Below are positions 37,482 through 49,975 of a stretch of DNA of 64,000 nt, piece by piece (position 1 is the stretch's first letter; each line of letters opens with the position of its first letter). The notes beneath the pieces are model-generated. The model saw nothing but the letters and a program-made list of their open reading frames with translations, had not been told where the DNA came from and searched no databases. Position numbers and translations under genes: made by a program. This stretch comes from Glycine soja (lineage: Eukaryota > Streptophyta > Magnoliopsida > Fabales > Fabaceae). Location: NCBI RefSeq assembly GCF_004193775.1, contig NC_041005.1:436501-500500 (forward strand), in the 5' to 3' direction.

Positions 37482-39379
37482 TAGAAGATTCACTTCACTG
37501 CATACTTGCATTTAAATTAACTTAATCAAGCAATATGGTCGGTTATCATTGTTGGAGTCCATATTGCATTGAAAAAGTATGGTTCCTTGGAAGAATCTGG
37601 TTCTTTGTAAAGTTAGAGATGAAGGGAAAACAAGATATTTATGTTGAAGGTACAGTATTTGTAGCTGGAAATGCTTTACACATAACATGTCTATTTGCTT
37701 AGGCTCTTGAAATTCAGTTCTTGACATAACTTTTCCATGTTATCGTATTTTAACTGCTTGACTTGAGCCAATGAGGGAATCGTCATAAAGTTGATTTGAA
37801 GTATCTGTTGAAGGTTTTCTTTATCCGTATCCAAAATTAGCTGGAGAGTTTAATGCCTCGTATAAACATGGTCCATGGTAATGATGGATTCGGGATTTCG
37901 GGGACAGTAGTAACGAACAACAAGACCGGTTAGGTCCCTGCTACGAATGTCTTCAAAAGCAATCCTAACTCCAAAACCCAGTAAGTATGTTTGGTTTTAC
38001 GTTTCGGATGCAAGGTTTTACATTTTGAATGTGATTCCTTCTTTCTGAACAAGTCTCTTCTATGCGATTCATATTGAAGTCGCAGAGCTGCCCAAAACCT
38101 CCCATGTCCTGGAACACAACACCGGGCTTATTGACAACTAGCTACTTGATATCCCGTGTATTTATTAAAATGTTTCTCAATTTTGATATAAGTTTGGTAA
38201 CGCTTAACGTTGGAGAAATAATCACGTAATTTTTTTAAAATTTCAAAAATTAATGAAAACAAGCGATTATTAAACAAATTAAACATGTAAGTAATCATTT
38301 TACAACAGGGAGGCAGGTTTTGCCTGTGATAGGTAAGTATTTACAATTTATTTTTTTAAATGATATTGAGTTTGGTTAAAAATAATGTTAAGTAGAGTGA
38401 TTGATGTTGGAAGGTTTTTATTTTATTTTTATTTGTAAGAATACCTAAGGATTTGTTATTTACATTTTTTCTCAACCAATTGAGCTAAATCTCTCTCTTT
38501 TGGATGAATGTTTTTATTTTAAAAGCAAAGTTAGTAATAAAACTCGGTTTATTTCTCAATATCATTTTAAACCTATAATTAATTTCTCAACACGAAATCA
38601 AATATTTATCTAAAATTATGTTAGCTAATATTTCAATATTTTAAGTGATCTAATGTGAATCTGAAGAACACTTAACGAGTGTTTTTAAGTATCTCCTAAC
38701 ACGGTCCTTGTTTTAACCGGGCATTATGAACAAGGGCACCAAGTACGAAGATCACGTTTTTGTTGTGTGTGCATGTGTATTTTAATTTTTAAGCCATTTG
38801 AAACCCCTTCACCCCCCATGTATATGCTTACAAAGTCAAGCAGGTTTGTGCTTGAGCTCAGTGTTAACACACTGTCCTTGTTTAATGTCTGAATTTCATT
38901 AGCTTATATTCGTTTGTACAAGAAACGAGGCTATTTGGTTTGCCTCAGGTCCGAACAATATTGACAGGCCATAAATTGCAACTAGCAGTACGAGGCAAAT
39001 TTAAAATTCCAAACAAACAGCAACAACCATGAATTAGGGGCCTTCCATTATTAAAATCAACTTACTCAATCATTCCATCATCATGGAAAATTTCAGAGAC
39101 AAATAATCATCCATATGCTACATGTGATTCACTAAAGTATGTCATCGTACATGTTTACAATGATTGCCACAATCTTTGCCAGATAACTTATACAGCCTGC
39201 AGGGCCAGAACAGTACAAAAGAGAGATGGGAGGTGGGGCTGCAATATCTTCAGTTTATAAGTTTGTATTTTTACTTAAATCTCACAAATTCCCAACCAAA
39301 TAATGGTAGTAGTGTACAATTGGAGCCCACCGTGTAACATTGCATACAAAAAAAAACTCTGGAAGGTGAAATTGGGTTG
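37482..39379. other. 3' flanks of two convergent genes
   Basis: 3' UTR of the ERD2-like gene (to about 37.8 kb), then AT-rich DNA, then the 3' flank of the minus-strand nucleosidase gene. No coding exon was recognised. This flank of the nucleosidase is not shared with the duplicated copy at 44.8 kb beyond about 15 bp past the stop codon. Confidence 0.45.
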
Positions 39380-42300
39380 TCAAAGTTCAGATTCGCACTT
39401 TCCATTAATAAAATTAATAACTTGTTCAACTGCCAGATCAAGTGCAGTAGTTACAGCTGCCAAATTTTGCAGGAATTCTTCTGCAGTTGGTTTGTCACCA
39501 TCAATGATATCAGTCACAGCTTTTACAAATATTGCAGGAACTTTCAGAAGGTCAGAAACATAAGCAATAGCTGCTCCCTAGAGAAAAAAGTTGAAACGGG
39601 GAGTTAAGCCTATATTCAACAAAGGAAAGATGACAACTATTACTGATTATTCAGTACTGTGCAATTTAAGTGGACATTTATTTGATGGAACAAGGTATTA
39701 TTAGAGAATATGTGAATTCATGCCATTCCCCATAGATTAGCTGCAAATAATAAGTTCTAGAAATTAACCCAAATAATCAGGTTACCTCCATATCTTTAAC
39801 TGTGGCATCATTTGCAATGATTGACGATTCATCCTGCTGTGTCATATCTAAAGAGTCACCAGTAGACAATTTACCCACCTAAAATACGGACAAATACGTA
39901 ATGAAATAAATCAAAGTATATTTTCATGTGTTTGAACTACAAATGAAACATCTCCTTGTTTCTGAGTAGGATCTTTATCTTGTGAGAAAGTGAGTTACTA
40001 TTATTATTATGATCCAAGTTAAAGCGGGTTATTCACTTGCAAGGTTATCAATGCCAAGCCAGCAATACATTTATAACCTCCTCATAAACCAATATATAAG
40101 AAAAAAACTATTCCATTCAGTTCACTTAATAGGGTATGGGTAACTCCAAACTATGCCAAGATTGTATTGCCTGGCCTCGAAAGAACACACATAAAGGTAA
40201 TAAGTAATAACAGTGAGAGATAAAATATTAATAACCGGAAAAAAGTAAAGGCCAACCACCTGAAAGCTTAACAATTTTTCTTACATTGTCATAAAATGTT
40301 TTCTCCATTCATCTATAATTTATTGTTGATAGTGTATTAGTGTGTCAGGCAGACTGATAGCAAAAGTAAATTAAACATGTAAAGCTCAAAGGCACAAACT
40401 TCATAAAATGCATGGGAAGTTCTTGAATCCAGGTAATCTGGTTAACAAAAGGCACCTAATTCTGAATTTCCGCTGACAAGACATTGTGATATTGAGGTAT
40501 TTGGGTTGGCAATGTGAATTTTGAATGACTGTAATGGAGTGTTTTGTTTTCAGGAGGAGCATATACATTTTAGCAAATAGCACTCACCTTTAGATTAAGC
40601 TCCTTTACAAGGTTGGGTGCTACAAAGGCTTTACGTAAACCAACTCCATACAGATCAAAAACCTGCAAAAGACATTACAAGTGTATATTGATGTTGGTGG
40701 CAAAACTTCTACCTCACTATATTTAAGCACGGAGGCTTATTAAAAAGTTCGGTAGATTCTTAACTGGGCCAATTGAAAAATTTAAAAGAAAGCCAACATT
40801 AGTGATTTGACAGGTCAACCACCTCACTCTTTCTGTCTTTTTTCTTTGATGGTTAAATGAGAAACTAGAGCAATGTGGTATCAGCTATGTCATGCTGAAA
40901 TTGTTATAATTCTTTTTCTTGGATAAAATAATATTATTGGAAGGAAAGCAGAGACACATATAAAAAAAACAAAGTATCCTACAGAGGTAGAACAAGCCCA
41001 AACTAGAGAAATAACACCACACTTACAGGTATGGGTATTCTTCTGTCGTGAAAAGCACAATCTGATACAATGAAAACATCACCAATACTAGCTCCTTTGG
41101 CCTGAAAGCATCCAGTAATGAATACTACTTAGACAAATATGTTCATGTACATACAAATCCATTTATTTGTGACTGCCCCGTAATGTTTTTAGCTACAAAC
41201 ATAATCATTATAACATTTAATTCACTATAAAGAGTTACTATTTGATACATGCATACCAAGGGTGGAAAGTAGAACAACTGCACAGGCAGGTAAAACATAA
41301 TTTTGTCATCAACAAATCAGATCACAATAATATGGTCAATCAATCCACTTAAAGTAGTCATACATTTTAGTTCAATCCATTTCTTGATTACAAAACAAGT
41401 TATATATAAAATTATAAGACATAAAATCAATGGCCATTATTGATTACAAATAATGTTTTAGTTTAATTGGTTTTGATCACTTTTGTTGTAAGTTAATTAC
41501 AAAAACATTTTTAGAAGAATATGAAAAGCATTATTTAACATAGATTACAGGGTCAAGATTTTTTTCTTTGAAATGTTTATTCAAAACAGTTATATCAACT
41601 CCAACACCAGTGATATAAAAAAGGGAAACATTGTATCGGATCATTACAATTCTATTATTGCAAAAGGAATAGGACTACAATTTCACAGGAAGGAGGACCA
41701 ATGCTAGCTAAACTAGGAAGAGATCAACAAATAACGCAACATACAAACAGTTTGGAGTACAAAACTAGAAAACCAGCAACTCTAACTGTATGGCTTGGGG
41801 GAAGACAGTGCCTACCTTGAAGCCACCAGCAGTGCCTGCATTGATGATCAAGTCTGGTTGTAATGCTTGAATAGCAGCATACGTTACAAGAGCAGATGAT
41901 ATCGTGCCTACACTATCAACCCCTGAAAGAAATGGATCAGGACTCATCAAATGAAAAATAGCAGTGAAAACAAAAATTGCCACTTTATTATGTTCCTTGA
42001 AGATGCGTAGTGGGGTGTTATTATAGTTATGCTAACAGACATCCGAACTACTGCCCATGCAACACAATCAGGAAACATAGTCCAGGCTCGATAAAAATCG
42101 GCAGAAATCCTGCTTTTATGTTTGTTCCTAAAGGTTTGGATTGGGATAGCATCATAGCAACATTCATTATTCCCATCTCATAACATTTCTTCCAAACAAT
42201 AAATACATCATAAACCTAATTAAGAACGGTGACCCATCGTAATTTTGCCCTATACTTGCTAAAAATCAGATATGAATTTAAAAAGTGAAATATAAGAATG

Positions 42301-42700
42301 AATTGAAAGAACAAGCATCCTTACCCAAAGTTGGATCTTTTCCCGGCCAAATCAAGCTTATATTAAGATCTTTGTATGTCCCCTGATAACGGACCCAAGG
42401 AACCCCTTGCGGAAACCTGCACCATTGTGCATGGACACCTTAATCAAAGTAAGTGAAAAGTAAAAGTACACTTTAACTTTACTTCAACCACAACCCCCCC
42501 CAAAATAAAAAATAAAAAAAAACTATTTCAAAAAATTCTAAGATTATGCACAAGACTAAAAACTAATTTGTAAAAGCAGCATAGCATAACAGAGCATCCA
42601 TACAGTATTTCATTTCCACTGAGGTTAGTCGAAAAATAAAAAGTGTGTGAGTGTGATTAACTAATTAGAGTAAGTGATTTTAAAACCTAATAAAATGAAA

Positions 42701-42738
<38 letters not shown>

Positions 42739-42985
42739 GGACGGGGTGTCAGGGTCCTCAGTGAGCTGGAATCTGTTAACAATGGGAAGTGCCTCCGTCT
42801 GCATAGCTATTATTCATTCCATACTAACATTAACATTAACACGATCAAATAAAAAAAGACAATATAACTTAACATAACAATCGTAAGGTACCAACGACGA
42901 TGACGATGTTAGAAATGGGTCGGTTCTGAGGTTTAGGTTGGGCAGCCATGGCTTGTTCCTCTGATTGGTCCCCAAGCGCAGCCAT
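39380..42985 (-). CDS. 5'-methylthioadenosine / S-adenosylhomocysteine nucleosidase (plant MTN), intact copy
   Basis: Eight exons: 42985..42892, 42806..42743, 42416..42325, 41922..41816, 41101..41027, 40662..40588, 39878..39786, 39577..39380 (TGA), 798 bp, 265 aa. It cleaves MTA to adenine and methylthioribose in the methionine-salvage (Yang) cycle that supports ethylene and polyamine synthesis. Hallmarks are IVIVVAMQTEALPIVNRF (general-acid Glu in QTEA), PWVRYQGTYKDL, LGVDSVGTISSALVTYAA, DLIINAGTAGGFK, GASIGDVFIVSDCAFHDRR, LSTGDSLDM, KDMEGAAIAYVSD (ribose-binding Met-Glu) and VKAVTDIIDGDKPTAEEFL. In that last motif the Asp after AVT is the catalytic Asp by homology to bacterial MTAN. All splice sites are GT..AG. 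The intron 2 donor is immediately followed by a (CT/GA) microsatellite. A minus-strand TATATAAAT sits at 43074-43066. A damaged tandem copy lies at 44.8-48.6 kb. Confidence 0.94.
42705..42737. repeat. (GA)n microsatellite beside a splice donor
   Basis: 33 bp of uninterrupted AG dinucleotides (CT on the gene strand), starting about 5 bp inside intron 2 of the nucleosidase gene. It is absent from the paralogous position near 48.38 kb. Confidence 0.95.
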
Positions 42986-43065
42986 GACTATTTGTTGCAG
43001 ATTCTTATGCTTTTTATGACTTTTCCTCTTCTATCTTTTTTCCCCACAACGTTAACGTGTCTTCC

Positions 43066-43074
43066 ATTTATATA
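43066..43074 (-). promoter_or_regulatory. Likely TATA box of the intact nucleosidase gene
   Basis: Minus-strand TATATAAAT, about 80 bp upstream of the ATG at 42985. Confidence 0.4.
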
Positions 43075-43079
43075 AATAT

Positions 43080-44590
43080 AAATATAAATTCAATCAGAAT
43101 AATTTTTGGGAGTTACTTTTTTTTTTTTCCTTCTACAAGCCATAAGGATTAAGGAGTTATTTCTCTGTCTTTAAAAGGACAACATTTTAAAAGTTTTTTT
43201 TGGACAAAACATTTTAAAAGTTTGTCTTCGATTAAATCGTATTTCAAAATTACTTAGTTCTTATCTCTTTTAATTAGTTTAAATTTTTTTTATTGATAAT
43301 TGAATATAATTTTATATCATAATATAAATTATTTTCATAAATATAAAATATAAAATATAATTTTTAAATATATTTATTTATTAAAAAATTTAGTTATAAT
43401 ATAATTTATATGTTTAAAGTTATTTACTTATTATAAATTTTAATTGTATAAAATAAATATTTATCTTGTGTTTTATACATGATAAAATACTAGTATAATA
43501 TATTACGAGAAATTAATAACAGGTATTTTTTTTTTATTTCAATGATGTCTCACGCTTAAGATTTGATGTAAACTATTTAAATGACTAAACCTATTCTAGT
43601 GAGTTTAATTTAAGAACAAGTAATTTAATTTGCGGATTACACACTACGATCGATAAATGCCTGGATAAATGCAAAGGATTACACAATATGATTGATTGAT
43701 AAATACCGGGAACAAAAGCAAATACACACTTTTTTTTTACGCGAAACAAACACGTGCTTCTAAATTTTGGGTAAATATAAGCACATTCTGTAATTTTAAA
43801 TTAATTAATAAAAACATTTGAATTTTGACAAATTTTCCATTGAAATTACTTTCCTGACTAGATGAACTTATTACTTATCCTTAACTTTTAACAAATAATA
43901 AAATTAATGATTTGAATTTATTTTTGATTCATTTAATTTCTATAATTTTTATATTTATCTTTTTTTATCTTTATAGTTGATAAGAAGTAAATTTTTTAGT
44001 TCCTAAAATTTATATTTTTAATTATCAAACTTTAGGATTAAAAAATTTACTTATTCAACTTCAGAAACTAAAGATTTATTTATTAATAAAAAAATAAGTT
44101 TAAGTACTATAAAAATTAAATATGTAATTAAACATTTATTTTTGGAGGGTAAGATCAAAGGTCCATAAAATTTGTCGTGAAACAATAATTCTCTATATAT
44201 CATAAAAGATGATTAGTCTCCATATAAAATTTTATAAACTTTTAAATTTATGAATTAGACGACTACTCTTATAATATTCTTGAGAGGTCTTTAGTCTCAT
44301 TTGATGTGATTATAAAAATCGGTTTTTTACCAAGTAATTTTATCAGGTTTATAAAATCTGTAAGTGCTAGAGAGTATTAGTTTTCACATTATTAGTTGTT
44401 CCCTTATTTCCTAATAAAGATTGAACAAATATGAATTCTTCATCCCTTTACAATTCTGCTATACAAATTTAATTTAATTTTAGCTTTTTCTTTAATTTAT
44501 GATAATACATACTGTATCTTTACAATAAAAAAAAGTGTTCGACTCCATTTTTTATGAAGAAAAAATGTTAAAAAGAAAGCAAGAGTAAAA
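43080..44590. repeat. Intergenic spacer, left copy of the duplicated MTN-COBRA unit
   Basis: Non-coding. Several stretches match the spacer at 48.57-49.92 kb. AAGAACAAGTAATTTAATTTG (43612) matches 48591. CACAATATGATTGATTGATAAA (43682) matches 48626. A block at 44.40-44.50 kb (CCCTTATTTCCTAATAAAGA.., TTTCTTTAATTTATG) matches 49.58-49.67 kb. This shows that the duplication included the spacer between the two genes. Confidence 0.7.
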
Positions 44591-44801
44591 CTGAAGCAAA
44601 ATAAATGTATTACAACAAAGCACAGCAATCTTCAAATTTGAGGTGTGTTCAAAACTTAAGGAATAGCAAGCAAGAAACAAAAGGATAAATAAAAGACTGG
44701 AACCACAATAAGTAGATCTTAAACTGGAGCTACCATTTGGTAACATAGGTAACATGTCAGGTAAAGGCATTCGCAGTTCTCCCTGTAGAAATATATTCTT
44801 C
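44591..44801 (-). pseudogene. COBRA-like last-exon fragment (left copy, otherwise deleted)
   Basis: Matches the 3' end of the intact COBRA-like gene (about 49920-50130), both in coding sequence (MPLPDMLPMLPNGSSSLRS, then a hydrophobic GPI-signal-like segment LLFILLFLACYSL) and in 3' UTR (AAGAAACAAAAGGATAAATAAAAGAC). One base is missing just before the ATGCCTTTACCTG stretch (GCGAATGCC against GCGAAATGCC), which shifts the frame. Homology stops abruptly at about 44801 on the 5' side. The next bases (from about 44812) match the 3' tail of a nucleosidase gene. The other five exons are gone. Interpreted as the remains of a second COBRA-like gene removed by a large deletion. Confidence 0.85.
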
Positions 44802-44811
44802 TACTAGAGGA

Positions 44812-47800
44812 TAAGGTGAAATTGAGTTGTCAAAGTTCAGATATGCACTTTCCATTAATAAAATTAATAACTTGTTCAGATCAAGAACAGCAGTTAGAGC
44901 TTCCAAATTCTGCAGGAATTCTTCTACAATTGCTTTGTCACCATCAACGATACTATTCACAGCTTTTATAAAAATTGCAGGAACTTTTAGTATGTCGGCA
45001 ACATATGCAATAGCAGCTCCCTGGAGAAAAAGTTGAAATGGGGAGTTAAGCCTATATTCCACAAAGGAAAGATGAGAACAACTACTAGTTATTCAGTCCT
45101 CTGCAATTTAATTGGGGATTTGTTTCATGATACAAGATGTGATTTGTGAATATGTGGATTCATTCCATTCCCAATAGATGAGTGGAATATCCCAAGGTAT
45201 AACACCAATAATCAGGTTACCTCCATATCTATAACTGTGGCATCATTTGCAATTATTGATGATTCATCCTGCTCTGTCATATCTAAAGAGCCACCAGTAG
45301 ACAATTTAGCCACCAGAAATATGCATAAATATTGTTTAACATTCAAGTTTTGCACAAAGACAATGAACTCCTAGTCAAAATGTCAAGCCAAGACAATCAT
45401 ACAAAGATGAAAGATATTTTTGTGCTCAAAGGCACAAACTTCACAAGATGCATAAGCAATTCTTCAATCCAGGTAATCTGGTTAACAAATGACACATAAT
45501 TCAGATGAAAAATTATTTTGTGATATCAAGGGATTTGGGTTGGCAATATGAAATTAGAATAAGACTAACTGTTATCAAGAGTTTTGTTTTCTGCAGAAGC
45601 ATATCATTTTATCAAATAGTACTCACCTTTAGATTAAGCTCCTTTACAAGGTTGGGTGTTTCAAAGACTTTACGTAAACCAATTCCATACAGATCAAAAA
45701 TCTGCAAACATCACTGACATACACACAGCAAAACTTCTACCTCACTACATTGCAAGCACGAAAAAAAGGTTAAAAAAATAAATGTGAAGGTTTATAAAAA
45801 AAATTAATTTGAAAATGAAAACAGGTATCTATTTTGCATTCACTTCACAAACCAAATATCTCAAGAAGTTTTAAAATTTAAAATCCACAAGTATTGACCA
45901 AAAAATATTGAAATATGTTACTGTAAGTCCCTATGCAAGTAGTTTCTTAATAAGATTCCTAACTGGGCTAATTGCAAAATTTAAAAGAAAAATAGTATTT
46001 AATCCGCTTGATTAATTAGCCAACACATTGGAAGTCTTCAAAACCCAACTTGACAAAACCCAACCCGCTTGTATACTTATAGCTAGTATACAGGTCAACC
46101 ACCTTACTCTTACTCTTGTTTTTCTTGATTGTCGTAGGAGAAAATAAAGCATGATGTGGTATATAATGCTGAAATCATTATAATTCTTTTCCTAGGTAAA
46201 ATTATATTATTGGAAGGTAAAAAGAGATAATGCAAAAAGAAGGACAAAGTATACCACATAGATAGAACCAAAGCCAAAACTAGAAAAAAGGATATATTTT
46301 AACACAAAAAGGCAACATATAGACATTTTGGAACACAAAACTAGAAAACCAACAATTCTAACACTATTGCTTGGGACAAGATCGTGGCCACCTTGAAGCC
46401 ACCAGCGGTGCCTGCATTGATGATCAAGTATGGTTGTAATGCTAGAACAGCAGCATATGTTGCAAGAGCAGATGGTATCGTGCCTATACTATCAACCCCT
46501 GGAGGAAATGGACCAGGACTCACCAAATGAAAACTAACAATAAAAAAAAAATACCACTTTCTTTATTTTTGTTCCTTGACGACGTGTAGTAGGGGCATGT
46601 TATAGTTATTCTAACACACATTCAAACCACCCCCCATGCAACAAAATCAGGAAACAAAGAAAGTTTAGGCTTCATTAAGCTTAGCAGAAACTTTTATATA
46701 TATATTTGGTCGTAACGGTTTTGATTGGGATAGCAACCCATTCATTATTCCCAGCTCATCTAATTTCTTCCAAATAATCAATACATCATAAACCTAATTA
46801 AAAACACAATCCATTGCAATTTTGCCCAACACTTGTGAAGAATAAAAAACGAATTGAGCTAGCGATAACTTTAAAAGCTACCTAAACTTTTTGAGTAGTT
46901 AGAAGTGGTGCAGTAAGCATCAAATTGAAAAGAACAAACATCTTACCCAAAGTTGGATCATTCCCAGCCCAAATCCAGTTCATATTGAGATCTTTGAATG
47001 TCCCATGATAACGGACCAAAGGAACCCCCTGTGGAAACCTACACCATTGTGCATAGGTAGACACTTCAATCAATGTAGATACGTGAAAAGCAAAGGTCCA
47101 CTTTTCTTCAACATCCTCTATAAAAATTAGGTTAAAATATACTTTTTTCTTCTTCATAAAATTGAAAATATACTTTTTTTCTATAAAAAATTTTCCCGTA
47201 AATGTGTCGATTTTTTTGCCGAACCAAGATTAGGTTGTTTCCAATTCGGATAAACGAACCTTGCTTGAAGAAAAAAAAATGACATTTTTTAATTTTGCAT
47301 ATATGAAAACAACAACAACAACAACAACTTATCCCACTAAGTGGGGTCGGCTACATGGATCAACTTTCGCCATAATGTTCTATCAAGTACCATAAAGCGT
47401 ACTAAAATTTTTATAACAATAAAAATAAATATTTTTAATTTTACGAGAATGAAAAATATATTTAAACCTAAAAAATAAATAGATAATTAATTAAAAAGGT
47501 TATTTTAACAATTTTTAATTTCAAATTTCACTTTTAATTTCTACACAAATATTGATGAGTCTTATTAGTCTTATACTTTCATTACCTTACCAATTTTTAT
47601 CCTTACTATAAAATATCACTGTTAAGGGATGATGCTAAGAAAGGTTGGCAACTTGCAAAACTAAAATTAACTAAAATTCTAAGGGTATATGCATAAAACT
47701 AAAAATTATTTCCTGTAGTCTTTATTTTATATATAAAAACTAATTTAGGATGTTTTTTTATAACTATTATATTTTCATAAATATCCCCTTAATTATAAGT

Positions 47801-48566
47801 CATTTTTATTATTTTATTAAATAATTAAAATATATTAATATAATTAACTCCTTGAAAGTATAACTTTTTCTTGTGTAACGAGAAAATCTAACTCATTTAA
47901 TTACGTAAAATGTATGAGTTGTTGTAAATCTTTGAGTCATAGGATGAAAAAAACTTTGTTATGGAAACATTTTAAGAACAATCTTTTTTATCTTTTTCAC
48001 ATGCAATCAAAATTAAAACAACAATTATATCAATATTAATGAAGAGATAAATTAAAAGTTTTAAAGCTAATTATAAAAATATTTGAAATAAGAATAAGAA
48101 TATGTTTTATTAATGCTAGAAATAATTTTAGAAAGAACATATAAATTTTGTGCAAATTTAATACTGTTAAATAAATTAATTAAATTTCTTAATTCTTGTT
48201 ATTGGTTAAATTAATTCTTATAAAGAAAGACTGGAGAGACTAATTTGTAAGTACTAAGTAGCATAGCATCATACAGTGCTTCTTTTCCAGCAGCGAGGTA
48301 GCTAAAATAAAAAGAAAGGAAAATGTGATTAACTAATTAGAGTGAGTGATCTTAAACCCAAAGAAAATGAAAAAGATCAGAGTGAGAAGGGTCCTCTGTT
48401 GACAATTAATGGGAAGTGCCTCCGTCTGCCTAGCTATTATTCATTCAAATTCCATACTAATATTAACATTTAGACCATCACAACATGACATAACATAGCA
48501 TCGTAATATTTAAGGTACGTACCAACGACGAATATGATTGGTCCCCAAGCGCAGACAATACTATAT
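44812..48566 (-). pseudogene. Pseudogene of the MTA/SAH nucleosidase (right copy)
   Basis: Collinear with the intact copy but with many disabling changes. Exon 1 (about 48566..48523) has lost about 70 bp and the ATG (now TTG). Exon 2 (about 48433-48388) reads AGG for the Met codon and has internal indels. Exons 3 (47038..46947), 4 (46498..46392) and 6 (45701..45627) keep length and splice sites, with changes such as VPWV to VPLV and QPDLII to QPYLII. Exon 5 is absent: about 700 bp is missing relative to the intact gene. Exon 7 (45313..45221) has its acceptor TAG changed to CTG. Exon 8 (from 45020) has the catalytic region AVTDI changed to AVNSI and a 7-bp deletion at about 44880 that shifts the frame. 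Transcription cannot be excluded, but no functional enzyme is expected. Confidence 0.93.
47308..47400 (+). mobile_element. SINE-like 3'-end fragment
   Basis: (AAC)n tract followed by TTATCCCACTAAGTGGGGTC and GGCTACATGGATCAAC, a dispersed repeat I recognise from many dicot genomes and associate with SINE-type elements. It lies in the intron 2 region of the nucleosidase pseudogene and is absent from the intact copy, so it was inserted after the duplication or lost from the other copy. Family assignment uncertain. Confidence 0.45.
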
Positions 48567-49975
48567 ATTTAGCAGTTTATCACTAATTAAGAACAAGTAA
48601 TTTGATTTACAGATTAAACAATATGATTGAATGATAAAGACCGTAAATTAAACAAATAAAAACATTTTTTACGAGAAATGAACACGTTATTACTCTCGTA
48701 TATATATTTTCGGCAAGACCAAAGGACCATAAAAATATAATTTTTAAGTTTCTGGTGAAGCAATAACTATTCTCAATGTATAATTTTAAAGATGATTAAA
48801 TATATTTTTATCTTTAAAATAAATTGTTTAACAAAAATGATATAATTTTTATTTTTATTATGAATTAAAAATACCCAACATTTATGCATTTTTAAGATTA
48901 AAAATGACTATTTTTTTTAAATAAAAAAACATATTTTGAAGCTAAAAATATACGTTAATTTTTTTTATATAGTAAAAATCATCTTTTATCTATTTCATTT
49001 CAGAACCGTGCTAATTTGTACGAAAAGTTTTCACACGAACAAGTACGAAAGCCACATGTTATTTGATTGGACAAAAATAGTAGATTAAAAAGTAAAAGAA
49101 AGAAGTGAAACAGAAATCATACTGGTAATTATAATTCGTATGTGATTTCGTGAGTACATTTTCGTAACAAAAAGCATTTTCCTTTATTTTGATGTAAATT
49201 TAAATTCACTTTATAACAAAAAGGATTTGAGTTAGTGTCTTAATAATACTTAACTGATTCATGAAATTGCAATTTAGTCTTTGCTTTTGGATGACTCATA
49301 ATGGATTGAGAAGTTCTTACTCTCATTTTTTATGATTAAAAAAAAGAAGAAAAAATATAACAAATAATCATAATTCATAATAAATTTATTGATTTTTATG
49401 ATGATTATTTTAAAATTTAAATCAACAATAATTTATTATTAGATAATAATATAAAATAATTTTACATAACTGATAGATGAACATTAAACTCTTAAAAAAA
49501 AACTAGTTTCTATCCAACAATTTTAACAACTTTGTGAAATCCCTAAAGGTTGAAACGAATATTCATTCTCTGTTGCTCCTTTATTTCTTCATGAGGATCG
49601 AGCAAATATTGGTCCTTCTCCGTTTCATACTGTATAATTTTAGTTTTAATTTTCTCTTTAATTTATGGTGCAATATATCATTATTATTAATTAAAGTATA
49701 TTAAATAAGCAGTACTCAAAATTTTGTGACTTTGATTAATTAATTTTTTTATGGAATCGATTAAATTTTCTCTTTAAATAAATTTCAACCAATAATTTTA
49801 AAAAAAGCATTAGAAAGTTTATTACCAGCATATCTCAAGAATGAGTTATAAATTACCACATAGTTGACAATGAATTTGCATGTGTTGTACATACAAGATA
49901 CAACAACAATTTTCAATCAACATAAATGTATTACAAGAAAACACACAGGATTCTTAAAAAATGAGGTGTATATGT
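48567..49975. repeat. Intergenic spacer, right copy of the duplicated MTN-COBRA unit
   Basis: Non-coding, AT-rich. It shares blocks with 43.6-44.6 kb (see left copy). It contains the 3' flank of the intact COBRA-like gene from about 49.92 kb. Confidence 0.6.

Noticed and set aside
46341..46526. Separate small gene encoding a nucleosidase-like fragment
   Set aside because: It is exon 4 of the nucleosidase pseudogene with flanking intron sequence, not an independent gene.
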